From positions 124,001-188,000 of the forward strand of contig NZ_JAYLLN010000001.1 in assembly GCF_037126265.1 (NCBI RefSeq): a DNA stretch of 64,000 bases, read 5' to 3'. The notes under the pieces are model-generated. The model saw nothing but the letters and a program-made list of their open reading frames with translations. It searched no databases and was not told the DNA's origin. The DNA is from Sphingobacterium tenebrionis. Lineage in GTDB: Bacteria > Bacteroidota > Bacteroidia > Sphingobacteriales > Sphingobacteriaceae. Shown here one piece after another: positions 15,812 to 24,857 of this stretch (positions are counted from its first letter, which is position 1; each line of letters opens with the position of its first letter). Position numbers and translations under genes: made by a program.

Positions 15812-17560
15812 TTAAACCAGCTCCTGAAGAAAGTTTTCCAGGTCGGATTCTTTCGGCAAACCAAACTTCTGTTTCAGTCGATATTTGAACATACGGACCG
15901 ATTGGGGTTCCACATGCAAGACCTGCGCGATCTGTTTTGTTGAAAGCTGTAAATAGATATAAGCACAGTATTTGAGATCCAATTGGGTCAATTTCTGGGT
16001 GGATTTATCCATTAATTGCTGAAAGAAATTAGGATGTAGCTGCTGAATCTGCCATTTAATATCTTCAAAATCGGCACTCAAAAGATTCTCCTCCTTCAAC
16101 AGTTTTTTCAGTTGTGATGAATCACCTTCTTGAATTTTAGTTTTGATCTGTTTGAGCATATCGTTTTTATGCTCGATGATCAGGTTATTTGCTAAAGCCT
16201 CCTTCTGCAGCTGTTGATGTTTTAGTTCCATGATTTCCTGTTCGGCCTCCTTCTGTTTGGCCAATTGAATTTCTCGCGATTTAGCGTATTGCAGCTTGAA
16301 CTTGTATGATCTTAATATAAAAATCAATACCAGAACAGCAAGAATGGCCGCTCCACCATATACGTAATTCAACTTCTTCTGCAAAGCTGCGGTCTCTTCC
16401 AAAAGTTTCAGTTGCTGATCCTTTCTTTCCGTTTCATATTGGATATCCAATTTTTGGGTATTGAACAGCTGTACCTGGTCGAAATTCTGTTTCAGTACCA
16501 TTTCGGCTTTTTTGTGATAGGCCAAAGCTGAAGCTAGATCGTTCTTTTTTTCAGAGAGCGAAGATAATTCCTGATACAGTTTATATTCCAATTTTAACAG
16601 ACTATTATCTTTTCGGTCATTCAATAAGTTACTGGCAGCGATAAGATATTGTTCGGCGAGCGGAATATTCCCTTCCAATTGAGCAAAAGAGCTCTTGATA
16701 CCATAAATATTGACCCACCTTCCAAATTGGCCTTTGTTATTCTTTAACTCTTCCTCTGCCTTTTCCAGATAACCATAAGCCTTCTTTTTTCTTTCTAAGA
16801 CTGGACCCTCCGCAAATTCCAAATAATAATTTGCCAAATTAACCGCGGTGACCACTTTGGTATTTCCACTGATCTGCTCAGGATGCATTTCATGTATGCT
16901 ATAGGATTGTAGGAGATGATGATAGCTACTATCCAGATCAGCCCTTTTTTTGTGTTTCCTATACCGGGCAAGGTAAAGACTGGAATAACCGATCTGTACA
17001 TTGGATTGCTGGTTATAATTCTTCCCCAAATTGGCATTCAACTCACATTTCCTAATGTTCTCCTCCATTTTTTCACTATCGTTCCAGCCACTATAGGTGG
17101 AATACAAAAGATAATAGAGGGCATATTTCAGGGTATAGGCTTCTGGTACTTGTTGGAGTATGTTTAACCCTTCATTCGCTTCTTTTACGACCTCATCAGA
17201 TAGGTTCAGAAAACTTTTCAGGTAGGCCGAAGAACGATAGGTAGCAGCCAAGGCTTCGGGAGTCAAAGCTGAACTCCTTTGGGCAACACTGAGATCATTG
17301 AATTTTTTACCTTGTTGTAGACTATCCTTGCTTAAATATATGGAACTCAACTGTCCATAATAAATAGCAAGCGCATCTCCCGACTTCGTTTTATTGACCT
17401 CGCCCATCAAGAGATCAATCGCCTCCTTATTTTGGGAATTTAAGACCATTTTCTCTACCTTTAAGAGAATACTTTTGATAGAAGGGTCTATTTCCTTCGA
17501 ATTACCTTGGGCGCGAAATAGGCTAAACAATAATAAGATCAATACAATTGCGTTCTTCAT
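15812..17560 (-). CDS. TPR-type membrane-anchored transcriptional regulator
   Basis: A 582-residue protein: signal peptide (to about residue 20), TPR-like helical repeats across about 30-370, one transmembrane segment (YGGAAILAVLVLIFIL, about 400-416), a coiled coil, and a C-terminal helix-turn-helix (LSTKQIAQVLHVEPQSVRMFKYRLKQKF) of the LuxR/GerE kind. This layout is common in Bacteroidota one-component regulators that sense in the periplasm and bind DNA in the cytoplasm. It is convergent with nrdG and divergent from 17801. The target is unknown. Confidence 0.82.
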   Translation of the reverse strand: MKNAIVLILLLFSLFRAQGNSKEIDPSIKSILLKVEKMVLNSQNKEAIDLLMGEVNKTKSGDALAIYYGQLSSIYLSKDSLQQGKKFNDLSVAQRSSALTPEALAATYRSSAYLKSFLNLSDEVVKEANEGLNILQQVPEAYTLKYALYYLLYSTYSGWNDSEKMEENIRKCELNANLGKNYNQQSNVQIGYSSLYLARYRKHKKRADLDSSYHHLLQSYSIHEMHPEQISGNTKVVTAVNLANYYLEFAEGPVLERKKKAYGYLEKAEEELKNNKGQFGRWVNIYGIKSSFAQLEGNIPLAEQYLIAASNLLNDRKDNSLLKLEYKLYQELSSLSEKKNDLASALAYHKKAEMVLKQNFDQVQLFNTQKLDIQYETERKDQQLKLLEETAALQKKLNYVYGGAAILAVLVLIFILRSYKFKLQYAKSREIQLAKQKEAEQEIMELKHQQLQKEALANNLIIEHKNDMLKQIKTKIQEGDSSQLKKLLKEENLLSADFEDIKWQIQQLHPNFFQQLMDKSTQKLTQLDLKYCAYIYLQLSTKQIAQVLHVEPQSVRMFKYRLKQKFGLPKESDLENFLQELV

Positions 17561-17749
17561 AGTATACTGCGTTCGAAACCTAATTTATGAGCAATTCTTA
17601 TTTTATGCTAATCCTATGTTAATTTATGTATATAATTCTGTTAACCTATAAGATTGCTAATTACTGATTATCAACTACATACGAAAAATGTAGACATTCT
17701 GTATATGTAACATTGAATGCCTAAAAATAATTATGGTATAAGATGTGTG

Positions 17750-17763
17750 ATGATTAGAATCAA
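17750..17763. promoter_or_regulatory. Second FNR-like palindrome
   Basis: ATGATTAGAATCAA matches TTGAT-N4-ATCAA except at the first base, the same kind of match as the site at 900. It is centred 44 bases upstream of the ATG at 17801. No TAnnTTTG follows it, so a chance match is quite possible in this A/T-rich gap. Confidence 0.35.
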
Positions 17764-17800
17764 GAAATTAAACAAATCATAAACTAATAAAAAACATATT

Positions 17801-18130
17801 ATGGATTCAAAAGTTCAATCAATCTTAAGCTATTTAGGGATTTTATGGCTAGTTGCCTATTTTGTAGGAAAGGATAATAGAGATCAGTTTAGTCGCTTCC
17901 ACCTTAAACAAGGGTTGGGATTGATCATTACCTCATTCATCTTTTCGATCGCTATCGGGATTATTGTAAGTATCATTCCTTCCTTAGGCATAATTGGAAA
18001 CATTGTAGGTATATTATTTTTGGTGCTGATGATCATTGGCATTATCAATGCAGCAAATAACAAGATGGCCGTATTACCGGTAATCGGAAATTATTTTAAC
18101 AGCTCGTTTAGCTTTTTGGATCGTGATTAA
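17801..18130 (+). CDS. Small membrane protein, DUF4870-like
   Basis: A 109-residue protein with three hydrophobic segments (about residues 8-20, 39-60 and 66-85) and the start SILSYLGILWLVAYFVGKDN, which is like DUF4870 or TIC20-like small membrane proteins. It begins a rightward group of three genes (17801-19588). The intergenic region upstream (17561-17800) is A/T-rich with an FNR-like palindrome. Its function is unknown. Confidence 0.7.
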   Translation: MDSKVQSILSYLGILWLVAYFVGKDNRDQFSRFHLKQGLGLIITSFIFSIAIGIIVSIIPSLGIIGNIVGILFLVLMIIGIINAANNKMAVLPVIGNYFNSSFSFLDRD

Positions 18131-18162
18131 AAGCTAAGATCAATCTTAATAAACAACAGGTT

Positions 18163-18708
18163 ATGTCAGAATTAAGTTCCTTATACGTCAAAGTCCCTAT
18201 TACTAAAGAACAATTGCAGAAGTTCAAGAAAAGTCGCCCAGTAGCACCTGCCTTGAACAGCAATTGGACAAATTGGTGGGATTCCCGTGAAATGTACAAT
18301 AAACAGCCCTTACAGGTGGTTCAATCTTACCATGCAGAGAGCTATGGTCAAGTGATCCAAGAAATCATTGATGAACGGTTTACAGGCGCACAGGAAACTT
18401 ATGATGAACAAACCAATACCTGGTATTTCATGGTGTTGCAGTTCAGTGAGAACTATCATGAAAGTATCCCGATGATATCCATGTTGAAAGATCTGGCCAA
18501 TTACCTTGAGCCAAATGCTAAGGGATTGGCCATTTTATATGATTATATGTGGGATAGGAAGGAACTTATGTTCCAGATCAGCTATCAGGATAAAGAGGCA
18601 AAATTAACTACTGCCCATCGGATCGGGGAAGTGGATGCTCAGGAGATAGAGGAAGCGAATCGATTATTGGAAAGCTGGCAACAGTTCCTGGCATCGCAAT
18701 ATGATTGA
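18163..18708 (+). CDS. Hypothetical soluble protein, 181 residues
   Basis: I do not recognise this family. It has no signal peptide or membrane helix and is rich in aromatic and acidic residues, with a tryptophan cluster SNWTNWWDSREMY near residue 40. It may bind a partner or small molecule, but nothing in the sequence shows which. Its end overlaps the next start by 8 bases, so the two are coupled. Confidence 0.7.
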   Translation: MSELSSLYVKVPITKEQLQKFKKSRPVAPALNSNWTNWWDSREMYNKQPLQVVQSYHAESYGQVIQEIIDERFTGAQETYDEQTNTWYFMVLQFSENYHESIPMISMLKDLANYLEPNAKGLAILYDYMWDRKELMFQISYQDKEAKLTTAHRIGEVDAQEIEEANRLLESWQQFLASQYD

Positions 18709-19588
18709 GATTAAACTGATATTCTTGTTGATTGGGAGCTTCTTTATGGTGGAGCAACCAAGCCTTTTTGCGCCAAAAGCGGTGGTAACGGTAGATCCGA
18801 TAAAAAAAACGGTACAGATTGATCAGTTTGGAATGATCTCCACGGATATGGAGTCTGACGTTCTGAAAAATCCGGATTATTTAAAGATTAAGGATAAGGA
18901 GGTGAAGTGGGTGGCAGAAACGGATGCTTTTAGCAATAAGGAGGTGATCTGGAAGGTAGAGGGGAATAAACTTTCCTCGAGTATCCGAATGAATTATACG
19001 GATGAGCATGATCTCTGGGCTATGGGAATTTTTTATGAAGAGGATAAGTTTTCCATTATCACGGACCAGAACATGAAGGCGTTAAAGGGGAAGTTGAAAC
19101 AGGAAGGTGATTATTTACATTTTGAGGTCAATGAACCTTTTTCGTTTGAAGTGAATATGGATCCCAAAGGAATGGAAATTTTTGAAGGGAGTGGTGCGGA
19201 TCTTCGACTGAAAGAAAATTTGAGGGGTTTTCCGCTTTTCGGAAAGAAATCCAACGAACTTCGCGAACAGACTTTTCAACGTGCAGAAATTAAAAATGAT
19301 ATTTTTGAAACCATGGATGCAGGGCCATCTTTTTCTGTGGATATGGTCGGTAATAAAGCATTGGTAAACGGAGATGTGGAAGCGGAGTTTGATTTTATGG
19401 ACAATAATGAGCTGCGTATTAAATTGTCTAAAAATATTCCAAATTCCCTTATTTGGAGTACATCAGCAAGAAAATTCCGATATAGCTATAACAGTGGGCA
19501 TCGCGTATTGACTTTGGTGCCACTTTGGTATGCTGGAGAAGGAACCAATGAAAAAGAAAAGGCCCTTTATTTTAAGGGTATAGAGTAA
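18701..19588 (+). CDS. Hypothetical protein, 295 residues, possibly exported
   Basis: An unrecognised protein with a hydrophobic N-terminus (IKLIFLLIGSFFMV) that could be a signal peptide, followed by a beta-rich body with many Asp, Glu and Lys residues. It overlaps the gene before it by 8 bases, and a 20-base gap separates its stop from the end of a convergent gene. If exported it may be a periplasmic or envelope protein linked to the two upstream genes. Confidence 0.65.
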   Translation: MIEIKLIFLLIGSFFMVEQPSLFAPKAVVTVDPIKKTVQIDQFGMISTDMESDVLKNPDYLKIKDKEVKWVAETDAFSNKEVIWKVEGNKLSSSIRMNYTDEHDLWAMGIFYEEDKFSIITDQNMKALKGKLKQEGDYLHFEVNEPFSFEVNMDPKGMEIFEGSGADLRLKENLRGFPLFGKKSNELREQTFQRAEIKNDIFETMDAGPSFSVDMVGNKALVNGDVEAEFDFMDNNELRIKLSKNIPNSLIWSTSARKFRYSYNSGHRVLTLVPLWYAGEGTNEKEKALYFKGIE

Positions 19589-19608
19589 CGATTTTAATAA
19601 CCCTAATT

Positions 19609-19866
19609 CTAGATTCTACGCGCGTCCGTGCGTGATTTAATTTCCGTATTGATCTCTCCCAAGCGCTTATAAGCAGGCAGAAGTGTAAAAAGAGCGGCTG
19701 CTAACATGACCGGAAAACTGATCATATCATTTTTGAAAAAGTATAGGTGAAGAATGGTCAACATCATGGTTAATACCAAGGCACCGATCAATAAGATCAT
19801 TTGTAAGAATTTACGCTTTTTAATTAACTCCCCTAGAGAGTTTGCTCTTAAACTTAGCTGTTTCAT
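19609..19866 (-). CDS. Small two-helix membrane protein
   Basis: An 85-residue protein with two hydrophobic segments (about residues 21-45 and 50-65) and charged ends. Family not recognised. It is the last of a leftward series of genes, separated from the next upstream one by 152 bases of A/T-rich DNA, so it may be transcribed alone. Confidence 0.55.
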   Translation of the reverse strand: MKQLSLRANSLGELIKKRKFLQMILLIGALVLTMMLTILHLYFFKNDMISFPVMLAAALFTLLPAYKRLGEINTEIKSRTDARRI

Positions 19867-20018
19867 AAATTTTGCCGATAATGGTTTGGCTATTGAAGCT
19901 TGTCGAACTTGTGGTTACTTAGCTACAATATAATGCTAACGTAAGAATATTTTTCGAAATATTTCAACCTAATTTTTTAAAATTTAATTAAGGGCATATG
20001 GTCAAACAGCTAATGCAA

Positions 20019-20420
20019 TTAAAGAGCCTTAAAAAAGACGTTAAAATTCACATACGTAAAATATATCCAGGTGAAAATAAATAGGATATGAATGCTGGTT
20101 TCGACTCGTTTTCCTCGCCATAACAAGGAAGAATAACCAAAAAATTGGATCCCTAATCTGAATAACCAAAAGATGCCCATACCTAAACAGATCCGTTTTC
20201 CAAGCTCCGTGCTGATCAGCAGTTCGGCAGAACTAAGATTCAGTATGCCCATCAAAAAAACAGTCAATGCGATAAAAAAAGTATGCACCTGCATCATCTG
20301 TTGGTTCAAAAGACTTAATTTATGTAGCTCATTTTTCCAATCGAATTTCCTTGGAAAAAAAAGATGGATAATGGCCAATAGGATTTGAACTATTCCAACT
20401 ATTTTAAGCTGTACTTCCAT
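20019..20420 (-). CDS. Four-helix membrane protein
   Basis: A 133-residue protein with four predicted transmembrane helices and a KFDWKNELHKLSLLNQQM loop after the first. Family not recognised with confidence. It overlaps the methyltransferase gene upstream by 17 bases, so it belongs to the leftward operon 20019-22254. Confidence 0.65.
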   Translation of the reverse strand: MEVQLKIVGIVQILLAIIHLFFPRKFDWKNELHKLSLLNQQMMQVHTFFIALTVFLMGILNLSSAELLISTELGKRICLGMGIFWLFRLGIQFFGYSSLLWRGKRVETSIHILFIFTWIYFTYVNFNVFFKAL

Positions 20421-21156
20421 TTTTTTTAAATTTATAAGCTGTAATCAATTGATGGATTCCTTGCTTCTCTACGAGCTTAAATCCTGCTTGCTTAAAGTTG
20501 TTTAGCCATTCTTTTTCCGAATAGAAATGAAAGAAACCTATGTTATAAACCAAAAAGTTCTTCCAATCTCTCCGATGTTCCAAGAGGAGAACTTCGCCAT
20601 CAGGATGTAGAATGCGTAGAAGTTCTTTTAAAAATTTTTTCCTTTCTTCCCGATTCCGGATTTCATGCGCTGAAAATATTAAAAATACCCGATCAAAATA
20701 ATTGTTTTCGAACGGAAGCTGATTGCTTTTTATTGGAATACAATCTTCACTGTTTGGATAAATTTTTCGAGCTCTTTTAATAGAGATTTCGGTATGTTTT
20801 TGGGGGTCATAAAAATCAGCAATGACTAATGTGGAGGGAGATTTTTCTTTTAGGATAGCACTGCTTTCATCAAAACCTGCATGGATATTTAAAACCTGGA
20901 GACCCGTAAGATCTTTTATAAAATGGAAGCGATAGAGATCAGATCGGTCATACAGCAACCAAGAAACAATCAATGATACCAAAGTGGATAAGGTGGATAT
21001 CCATAAAAAAACCTTTAAATAGACCGCGTAAGGAAATGGTATGATGGGCAGGATATTTATTCCACCTATTACCATCAGCAGGAAAATAATATAAAAGTGC
21101 CAATTGAAATAAATGATGTTTTTGATCCCTTGAAATCGTCCTCTTTCTAGCCCCAT
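20404..21156 (-). CDS. Membrane-anchored class I SAM-dependent methyltransferase
   Basis: A 250-residue protein with two N-terminal hydrophobic segments (about residues 19-37 and 45-66), then a Rossmann methyltransferase fold. Motif I is degenerate (VLNIHAGFDESSA, where a glycine-rich loop is usual). It keeps an acidic strand end (LVIADFYDP), FDRVFLIFSAHEI and the motif around LRILHPDGEVLLLEH. The substrate is unknown. It overlaps the DUF2071 gene by 10 bases. Confidence 0.75.
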   Translation of the reverse strand: MGLERGRFQGIKNIIYFNWHFYIIFLLMVIGGINILPIIPFPYAVYLKVFLWISTLSTLVSLIVSWLLYDRSDLYRFHFIKDLTGLQVLNIHAGFDESSAILKEKSPSTLVIADFYDPQKHTEISIKRARKIYPNSEDCIPIKSNQLPFENNYFDRVFLIFSAHEIRNREERKKFLKELLRILHPDGEVLLLEHRRDWKNFLVYNIGFFHFYSEKEWLNNFKQAGFKLVEKQGIHQLITAYKFKKNGSTA

Positions 21157-21881
21157 TTTTCAACCCTTCCTTTCTTCCAATAATAGGGGATATTGGTAAT
21201 GCTGAACGCACTGGCCAATATCTTTTTTCCGGGAATGTAATCATCAAGAAATCCAATTTCATAATGCTGGATGTGGATGGGGTTCGGAATCCAATCTGTT
21301 CTTTTTCCTTCTACGATTTGGATCTCCTTATTTTCTTTGTTAATATAAAAAGTGAAGGGTAGAGGACCAGCATAGCGTCTTGCTGTTTTCCAATCTGGGA
21401 AGGGAGAATCCACAGGCAGCTTCGGATCATGGATATGCGTTGGAAATTTGATCTTTAGTCGTTGTTTTGAGGAATGTACAAGCGTTTGATTGGCTTGTTC
21501 TTCCCATTGTATGTCCATGTGCTTATAATGATAATTGGTCAATAGGTTTCCCATGATTTCCATTAAGCGGCTATCTGTCGCAGATCCAAGGATATAAAGC
21601 CCGCGGAGGTTTTTCCCCTCTTGCGTGGTATACCGGACAAAAATTCGATAACCAACTAAGATAAAACTTCTTCCAAGGAATTTTGGAAATCCCTTTGGTC
21701 TTAAGTGCTTGGTCTTTACTAAGGCGACCGCCAAAAACGCCCATTTATTATCGTAAATGTCCAGTGACAGCGGTTCTGGTATGTAGTTAAGAAGCTCTTC
21801 GGCAGGAACGGCAAAAGTGAGAACAAGGGTCTGTTCCAAATTGGCCTGCATGGCAATTTGCTGATTATTGGAGTTTCCCAT
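21147..21881 (-). CDS. DUF2071 family protein
   Basis: A 244-residue protein like the DUF2071 (YqjF-type) acetoacetate decarboxylase-like family, with VPAEELLNYIPEPLSLDIYD near the N-terminus. The ATG at 21881 is preferred because AAAGG precedes it; upstream (21914) and downstream (21851) ATGs are also in frame. It overlaps the DoxX-like gene upstream by 17 bases with this start. Its biochemical role is unknown. Confidence 0.7.
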   Translation of the reverse strand: MGNSNNQQIAMQANLEQTLVLTFAVPAEELLNYIPEPLSLDIYDNKWAFLAVALVKTKHLRPKGFPKFLGRSFILVGYRIFVRYTTQEGKNLRGLYILGSATDSRLMEIMGNLLTNYHYKHMDIQWEEQANQTLVHSSKQRLKIKFPTHIHDPKLPVDSPFPDWKTARRYAGPLPFTFYINKENKEIQIVEGKRTDWIPNPIHIQHYEIGFLDDYIPGKKILASAFSITNIPYYWKKGRVEKWG

Positions 21882-22254
21882 AGCCTTTCTGATGTGGGGA
21901 AGCCGGTAGTACAAACGCTTCTAAATAGATCAAACCTGCAAAAAGTATGGCAAAAACCAAATTGAACCTACCCCATAACAACAAATTCGGCACTAGGAAA
22001 AATTCAATTACATTCATGCCGAGGACTAAAATGATCTGAAAGATGGCTGTGGGTTTAGGATATTTTCTGAAAAAAATCCAAATGCCCAGTAGGATTTCCA
22101 TAGAGCCAATAATAATGGTTAAAGTCCTTGCATGTTCCTTTGATAGGATCTCACCAACGATCTCCTGATGTCGCGACACCTGGTTAAATATTTTACAATA
22201 TAGACCATTGAATAACCAAACCAGAACAATGAAATAATGCAGGAGTTTTTCCAT
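21865..22254 (-). CDS. DoxX-like membrane protein
   Basis: A 129-residue protein with four hydrophobic helices and the pattern of DoxX-like proteins (FIVLVWLFNGLYCKIF at the start, then GSMEILLGIWIFFRKYP). It is first in a leftward four-gene run with a DUF2071 protein, a methyltransferase and a small membrane protein. The gap to the rightward gene at 22430 is A/T-rich. Confidence 0.7.
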   Translation of the reverse strand: MEKLLHYFIVLVWLFNGLYCKIFNQVSRHQEIVGEILSKEHARTLTIIIGSMEILLGIWIFFRKYPKPTAIFQIILVLGMNVIEFFLVPNLLLWGRFNLVFAILFAGLIYLEAFVLPASPHQKGYGKLQ

Positions 22255-22429
22255 AGAAAGGTGATTAATACCATCTTAATGGCTTCATTAGTTTAAATAT
22301 AATAAAAATGCGGGTAACCTTCGGAAGTTCAATTAGGAGATTATTTTCCCGTTTTAACATTTATTGGCATAATGATTGGAAAGTATGGCTTGGAGTAATA
22401 GATAAATGTTAGAAAATAGCAGCATAATT

Positions 22430-22831
22430 ATGAAAAAGTTAATGATATTGGGTTTAGTGGCTTTCGGTTTAGCTTCTTGTAGTGAAGATACTATTGATAA
22501 TATCGGCCGAGATACCGCTCAGAACATCATCCGTTCCAACCAATGGGAGGATGTGGTAAGAACAGAATTTGTGGACGGTAAAGAGGTCTTTAGAGATACC
22601 TTGGTAAAAGATCCACAGTATATGAATTTCAATAAGGATGGGTATACCTACATCATGATGGGTCAAGATGGAGCGAAATCTTATCCATATGAAATGCCAA
22701 ACTCGAAAACTATGATTTTTGATGGCGTTACTTATACCATCAAGGAAAATATTATCACTACCATTGTGAAATTCAGCATGGAAAACGTAACGAATGGTAA
22801 AACCACGAAATACGAATTTAAAAGACGTTAA
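22430..22831 (+). CDS. Small lipoprotein, hypothetical
   Basis: A 133-residue protein with a lipoprotein signal peptide (MKKLMILGLVAFGLASC, Cys17) and a short beta-rich domain. The residues after Cys are SEDT, acidic, which could act as a surface-export signal in some Bacteroidota. The start at 22430 is preferred to 22406 because it gives a standard signal peptide. A strong bidirectional terminator follows. Its role is unknown. Confidence 0.75.
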   Translation: MKKLMILGLVAFGLASCSEDTIDNIGRDTAQNIIRSNQWEDVVRTEFVDGKEVFRDTLVKDPQYMNFNKDGYTYIMMGQDGAKSYPYEMPNSKTMIFDGVTYTIKENIITTIVKFSMENVTNGKTTKYEFKRR

Positions 22832-22854
22832 GATTAAACTTAATATGAGAACGT

Positions 22855-22890
22855 AAGCCGTATCATTTTAACATGATACGGCTTCATTTT
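22855..22890. terminator. Bidirectional intrinsic terminator
   Basis: A perfect 12-bp stem AAGCCGTATCAT / ATGATACGGCTT (22855-22866, 22873-22884) with a 6-nt loop, followed by CATTTTTT. It serves the lipoprotein gene on the plus strand and overlaps the stop of the glycosyltransferase on the minus strand. Confidence 0.9.
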
Positions 22891-24113
22891 TTCTTCCCAT
22901 TTTTGGCTTCGATCCAAAGAGACATGTATTTGCTGGCAGCAAATTGATTGCTCCATAGTATCTGCCCTACAAAATTCCTTGCGCGATGTATTTCTAGATT
23001 ATCCTTGATAGGAAGCAAAACATTTAGCAATTGTTTTTTATCTTGCTTTGCTTTCCATAGCTCACTTAAATGCTGTCCTCGATCCTGCGCACTTCTCCAA
23101 GTATCCACCTGACTATACAATTCAATGGATCGTTCTACAAATTCATCATCTTCCTTACAGATAAACCCTGGCCAATTCCCCTCGATAAGCATGCCTTCTG
23201 CGCCAATCGCACTCGTAACAATGGGCGTCTGGGTAGCCAGTGCATCCATGAACTTACCTTTTTGCCCGGCCCCAAAGGGAATCGGAGCTAACAAGACCCG
23301 ATAACCTTTCATGGTTTCTAAAGCAGATTCTGCCCTTCCCTTAATAATAAAACCGGAAGAAGGTTTATTTAGTTCCCAAACCTTTTGGCTGGGATATGCC
23401 CCATAGATATGCAGTTCAGCCTGAGGAAGTCTTTTCCTGATCGAAGGCCAGATCCGCTTTAATTCCAAAACCGTCCGCCAATTCGGCTCATGGATGAAAT
23501 TCCCAATAAACATAAAATCCTTCCTTTCCTCGAAAGACGGGAGTTCATTGTCAGGGATGTAATCCCGGTTTAATAATGGAAGATAGACCAGTAGGGATTC
23601 CGGAATATGAAACTGTTGGATTAATAGGGTCATTTCATATGCTGAAATGATAATGGAAAGATCCGAACGATAGATGCTGGCGATCTCTCGCTTGGCAAGA
23701 TCGGAATATAAAGAAAGCTCATCTAATTCCTTTCCTTTTTTGAAGGCATCCTGCCTCGCCTGTCTTAAAAAGTGAAGATCTTCCGTATCCAGGATATGGA
23801 TCGCTTGCGGACAATTTTCCCGTATTCGCCAGCTGTACTGTTCTTCCACCATAAATCGATCGAACATCACATAATCAGGTTTCAAATCTCGTACATACGC
23901 ATCAAAGGAGTCGTCGTTCAAGAGGATGGCCTGTCCCTGTATACCCAGTTTTTCCAATGGATAGGAATGTTCGCTTTTACTGGCCGCAGAGGCAAAATGG
24001 ATCTCAAATCCCTGCTCCCGGAATATTTCGATCAGTTGGAGGATCCTCCAACCAGCGGCAGAAGAGTCTGGTTCTGGCCATACCAGACCAATAACGAGCA
24101 AACGATTTTCCAT
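22884..24113 (-). CDS. Glycosyltransferase, GT-B fold
   Basis: A 409-residue protein with the two-domain GT-B pattern: an N-terminal GLVWPEPDSSAAGWRILQL segment and a C-terminal GT1-like half with FMFIGNFIHEPNW, LHIYGAYPS, and the nucleotide-sugar site around APIPFGAGQKGKFMDALATQTP and VTSAIGAEGM. It likely adds a sugar to a surface glycan or similar acceptor, which is not identifiable. It stands alone, with a terminator at its 3' end and the miaE promoter at its 5' side. Confidence 0.8.
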   Translation of the reverse strand: MENRLLVIGLVWPEPDSSAAGWRILQLIEIFREQGFEIHFASAASKSEHSYPLEKLGIQGQAILLNDDSFDAYVRDLKPDYVMFDRFMVEEQYSWRIRENCPQAIHILDTEDLHFLRQARQDAFKKGKELDELSLYSDLAKREIASIYRSDLSIIISAYEMTLLIQQFHIPESLLVYLPLLNRDYIPDNELPSFEERKDFMFIGNFIHEPNWRTVLELKRIWPSIRKRLPQAELHIYGAYPSQKVWELNKPSSGFIIKGRAESALETMKGYRVLLAPIPFGAGQKGKFMDALATQTPIVTSAIGAEGMLIEGNWPGFICKEDDEFVERSIELYSQVDTWRSAQDRGQHLSELWKAKQDKKQLLNVLLPIKDNLEIHRARNFVGQILWSNQFAASKYMSLWIEAKNGKKK

Positions 24114-24155
24114 TCTACAAAAATGAGTAAATTAATTCTATAAAGCTTAATTTAC

Positions 24156-24163
24156 TACCTTTG
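24156..24163 (+). promoter_or_regulatory. -7 element for miaE
   Basis: TACCTTTG exactly matches TAnnTTTG, 20 bases upstream of the miaE ATG. No -33 TTG at the expected distance. Confidence 0.5.
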
Positions 24164-24183
24164 TAATTTATATTGAACAGGCT

Positions 24184-24765
24184 ATGTTAGGACTTAAACT
24201 ATTAACAGATCCCCGTTGGGCAAATATTGCAGAATCGAATCTAAGCGAAATATTGACAGATCATGCGTGGTGTGAACAGAAGGCGGCATCCAATGCCATC
24301 ACCCTGATCACCCAGAACCCTGAATTTGAAGATCTGGTGCATGAACTGACTGCAATTGCCATCGAAGAAATGGAACATTTTAAAATGGTGATCGAAATCA
24401 TCAAAGCTAGGGGATATACCTTGGGCCGCGAGCGCAAGGACGATTATGTAGGTCAATTGATGAAATTTGCCAAAAAGGATGGATCCAGAAACATGGCTTT
24501 TATCGATCGCTTATTGTTTGCCGCCATGATCGAAGCCCGCAGCTGTGAAAGGTTCCGGGTGTTGTCCAAAAATATTGAAGACCAGGAATTGGCAACCTTC
24601 TACCATGACCTGATGGTATCCGAAGCTAATCATTACACCACCTTTCTCAACTTTGCCCGAAAATACAGCACGGATGTCGATGTGGACAAACGTTGGAAAG
24701 AATGGTTGGACTTTGAAGGGGAGCTGATCCAATCTTATGGAACCAAAGAATATATCCACGGGTAA
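24184..24765 (+). CDS. miaE: tRNA-(ms2io6A37)-hydroxylase MiaE
   Basis: A 193-residue ferritin-like diiron enzyme that hydroxylates the isopentenyl group at tRNA position 37. Visible ligand motifs are WCEQKAASN near residue 30, AIEEMEHF (Glu61/62 and His65), IEARSCERF and SEANHYTTF. The start is at the ATG with MLGLKLLTDPRW, which is standard for the family. Expression may be monocistronic: a -7 element lies upstream and a hairpin with T-tract downstream. Confidence 0.92.
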   Translation: MLGLKLLTDPRWANIAESNLSEILTDHAWCEQKAASNAITLITQNPEFEDLVHELTAIAIEEMEHFKMVIEIIKARGYTLGRERKDDYVGQLMKFAKKDGSRNMAFIDRLLFAAMIEARSCERFRVLSKNIEDQELATFYHDLMVSEANHYTTFLNFARKYSTDVDVDKRWKEWLDFEGELIQSYGTKEYIHG

Positions 24766-24807
24766 TCTTTCTTACCTAAGGGTATTCTTTCTTATCATAC
24801 ATCAAGG

Positions 24808-24835
24808 AATAGGGGGTTTGTACTCCCTATTTTTG
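24808..24835 (+). terminator. Intrinsic terminator of miaE
   Basis: Arms AATAGGGGG and CTCCCTATT (24808-24816, 24823-24831), with one G-U pair and a 6-nt loop, followed by TTTTG. It overlaps a -7 element for the next gene. Confidence 0.65.
24828..24835 (+). promoter_or_regulatory. -7 element for the LLM oxidoreductase
   Basis: TATTTTTG matches TAnnTTTG, 22 bases upstream of the ATG, and shares bases with the miaE terminator. Confidence 0.4.
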
Positions 24836-24857
24836 TAGTATAAAATAGGAGCAAATT

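Noticed and set aside
17750..17763. Treating the second FNR-like palindrome as equal in strength to the one at 900
   Set aside because: It has no -7 element downstream and lies in A/T-rich DNA, so it is kept only as a low-confidence feature.
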